From Limnephilus marmoratus (taxonomy: Eukaryota > Arthropoda > Insecta > Trichoptera > Limnephilidae), in the NCBI GenBank assembly GCA_917880885.1, contig OU862927.1, forward strand, positions 38,715,571-38,779,570: a DNA stretch of 64,000 bases. Reading direction: 5' to 3'. This document shows, in pieces, positions 62,592-64,000 of the stretch. The notes beneath the pieces are model-generated. The model made no database searches. It saw only the letters and a list, made by a program, of their open reading frames with translations, and was not told the DNA's origin. The position numbers and the translations under genes are program-made. The first letter of the stretch is position 1; every line of letters begins with the position of its first letter.

Positions 62592-63526
62592 TAAGGGTTG
62601 ACCGAAACCTCAGTCCCGATCTCGGCATTGTCGTCTACAAATTTTACCGAGAACTCTGTCACGGTTCTCGGCGAAAAATCGCCGAGTTTCTGGGCCATAA
62701 CCGAGACCGTTGTAAGTAGGTACGGTATAGGATAATGGGATTCAAATCCACATTCGTCACTTGGTGTCAGTGCGTGAGAGAGCTGTCGATTGTGATTGGT
62801 CGGCTGGCAGCGAAGCGGTTTTATTACGGTTTTACTGCCGTTCGTTCATTTCACTACTTTTGTAAACAAACAATTGTAGTTAAAGGAAGTTTGATTGAAT
62901 TTTGTTCGTAGTAGAAAAAAAGAAATTATTTTATTTGTTGTTGTGATTAATTATAATTACTAGCCAGAATAACTACATAAACTAGTTATGAATACACAAA
63001 TCAACTAATCGATGTGTTTTGATGAATGTGACAATTGATACAGACGCCCAGTGGGCCGCCCCAGATACAGTTGGGCGAGGCAACTCCAGAAACTGTGTGA
63101 GGAGAGGATGGGGCTACCATGGACAGAGGCCGAACAATCAGCACAAGATAGGGACGTATGGAGGAGCCTTGTCGATGCAATGGGTCCCCGACCCGAATTG
63201 GATAAGGGGAAGAAGATGATGATGATGATGATGTGACAATTGATTCACGGATAGGGTGTGTTATTTCGATTTAATGTGTTTACTAAGTAGGTAGGTAAAA
63301 TGTTTTATTGTTGCAGATGAAAACTAAGTATGCCTAAAGTAAATCCTATTTGGGAATATTTGAAAAAAAAAAAATTTTACAACCTTCAAAGGCAACGTGT
63401 AAGTTGTGTAAAAAAACGGTATTATTAGGTAGTCCCTAGGTAAGTTTTTTCTCGATTTATCTATTCTCGGTCTCGGCCGAGATTTTAATTTATTCTCGTT
63501 CTCGGTTCTGTCTCGGTCGACCCTTG
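62592..63526. mobile_element. hAT-type element with nested RTE LINE
   Basis: CTTGTCAT (62584-62591) and CTTGACAT (63527-63534) form an 8-base duplication with one change. Ends TAAGGGTTGACCGA and (complement) CAAGGGTCGACCGA are inverted repeats, with subterminal TCTCGG words (GATCTCGGCATTG; TCTCGGTCTCGGCCGAGA). No transposase is left. Confidence 0.75.
63040..63230 (+). mobile_element. RTE-like LINE, extreme 5' truncation, with duplication
   Basis: ATGTGACAATTGAT lies at 63026-63039 and again at 63231-63244, right after a (GAT)n tail. The body encodes GRPRYSWARQLQKLCEERMG, LPWTEAEQSAQDRDVWRSLV and DAMGPRPELDKGKK, the very C-terminus of an RTE-like protein. Nested in the hAT element. Confidence 0.85.
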
Positions 63527-63534
63527 CTTGACAT

Positions 63535-64000
63535 GAGAGATTGATGGGTGGTTGATTTTTTTTCTTTTTGGCGAATCAGCGAATCTCGTGACTGTAGGTA
63601 GGCACTGCTTTTGAGCCTTTATGGGCTGCACGCGATCTACCAGTCAACCCCGGTTTACCAGTTTATCTACCAGTCTAACCCCATTTAAACTCTTGCCTCA
63701 TGTCTCTCTACAATAAACTCAAGTTCAATATCAACAAGATATTAATTGTTAAAAAAATGTAACAAATGGCTGCTGACTCATTTCCCGGGTGCTTTCCGTG
63801 ACTGTTTTTTTTTCTCTATAATTTTCGTAACCAATATTCTAATCATGTGTAAAGTAATAATATGTTTGCATTTGTTCATAAGACCTTGAATTCAGGAATA
63901 GTTACTGTGTATGAACGATATTATAGCAATATGTTAAAACAGGTAGAGAATTATAGTTTGTGTTGATAAAAGCACAATAGTCGAATTAACCTTGGTAAAA
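63535..64000. other. Unassigned stretch at the window end
   Basis: No gene or repeat recognised. Confidence 0.35.

Noticed and set aside
1..64000. A multi-gene biological system such as a biosynthetic or defence cluster
   Set aside because: No set of host coding genes is present; the organised content is transposable-element biology.

Overview
This is a eukaryotic nuclear window, most likely from an insect and probably a moth or butterfly (Lepidoptera). It is AT-rich and almost free of host genes. It carries a GT-AG bounded exon, TTAGG-type repeats, and a dense, nested population of transposable elements: non-LTR retrotransposons and SINEs, mariner, Harbinger, hAT and piggyBac-like DNA elements, short elements resembling Penelope-type (PLE) retroelements, and dispersed families opening with CTAGCTGACCCGG that I associate with lepidopteran genomes. 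The taxon call is an inference. There is no operon structure, no prokaryotic gene and no CRISPR array.

Host-like content is small. The best candidate is one GC-rich 144-base exon at 39683-39826 with a clean acceptor and donor. A second, weaker exon candidate lies on the minus strand near 61334-61507. A strong TATA/initiator promoter with heat-shock-element-like motifs lies at about 6926-7075.

Layout: 1-7 kb holds a TIR element with GGGGCTAG ends, several copies of a ~470-base SINE (S1 here), a TTAA-flanked MITE inside another MITE, and the promoter. 7-13 kb holds tRNA-headed fold-back SINEs, an 858-base MITE and a PLE-like element with a hammerhead-ribozyme-like motif. 13-24 kb holds a reverse-transcriptase fragment (13.7-15.3 kb) and nested LINE/SINE/MITE insertions. 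24-32 kb holds a ~370-base tandem repeat, a 190-base inverted SINE pair, an internally deleted mariner and a 59-base tandem array. 32-43 kb holds inverted arrays of a GAATATCTAC motif, a second PLE-like fragment, RTE-like LINE remnants, a second deleted mariner, the host exon and a deleted Harbinger. 43-54 kb holds RTE-like LINEs and a third mariner interrupted by the second 858-base MITE. 54-64 kb holds three hAT-type elements with 8-base target duplications, a ~590-base heptanucleotide microsatellite and more PLE-like elements.

The most interesting signal is a set of small elements carrying the conserved blocks of a hammerhead self-cleaving ribozyme. Three of one family, each with a 12-base target-site duplication, and one of a second family with a 13-base duplication, are recognisable, plus two isolated motifs. 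The second is a LINE/SINE pair sharing the same ~110-base 3' tail with a stem-loop, which implies the SINE is mobilised by that LINE. Many insertions can be dated relative to each other because they interrupt one another with intact target duplications.
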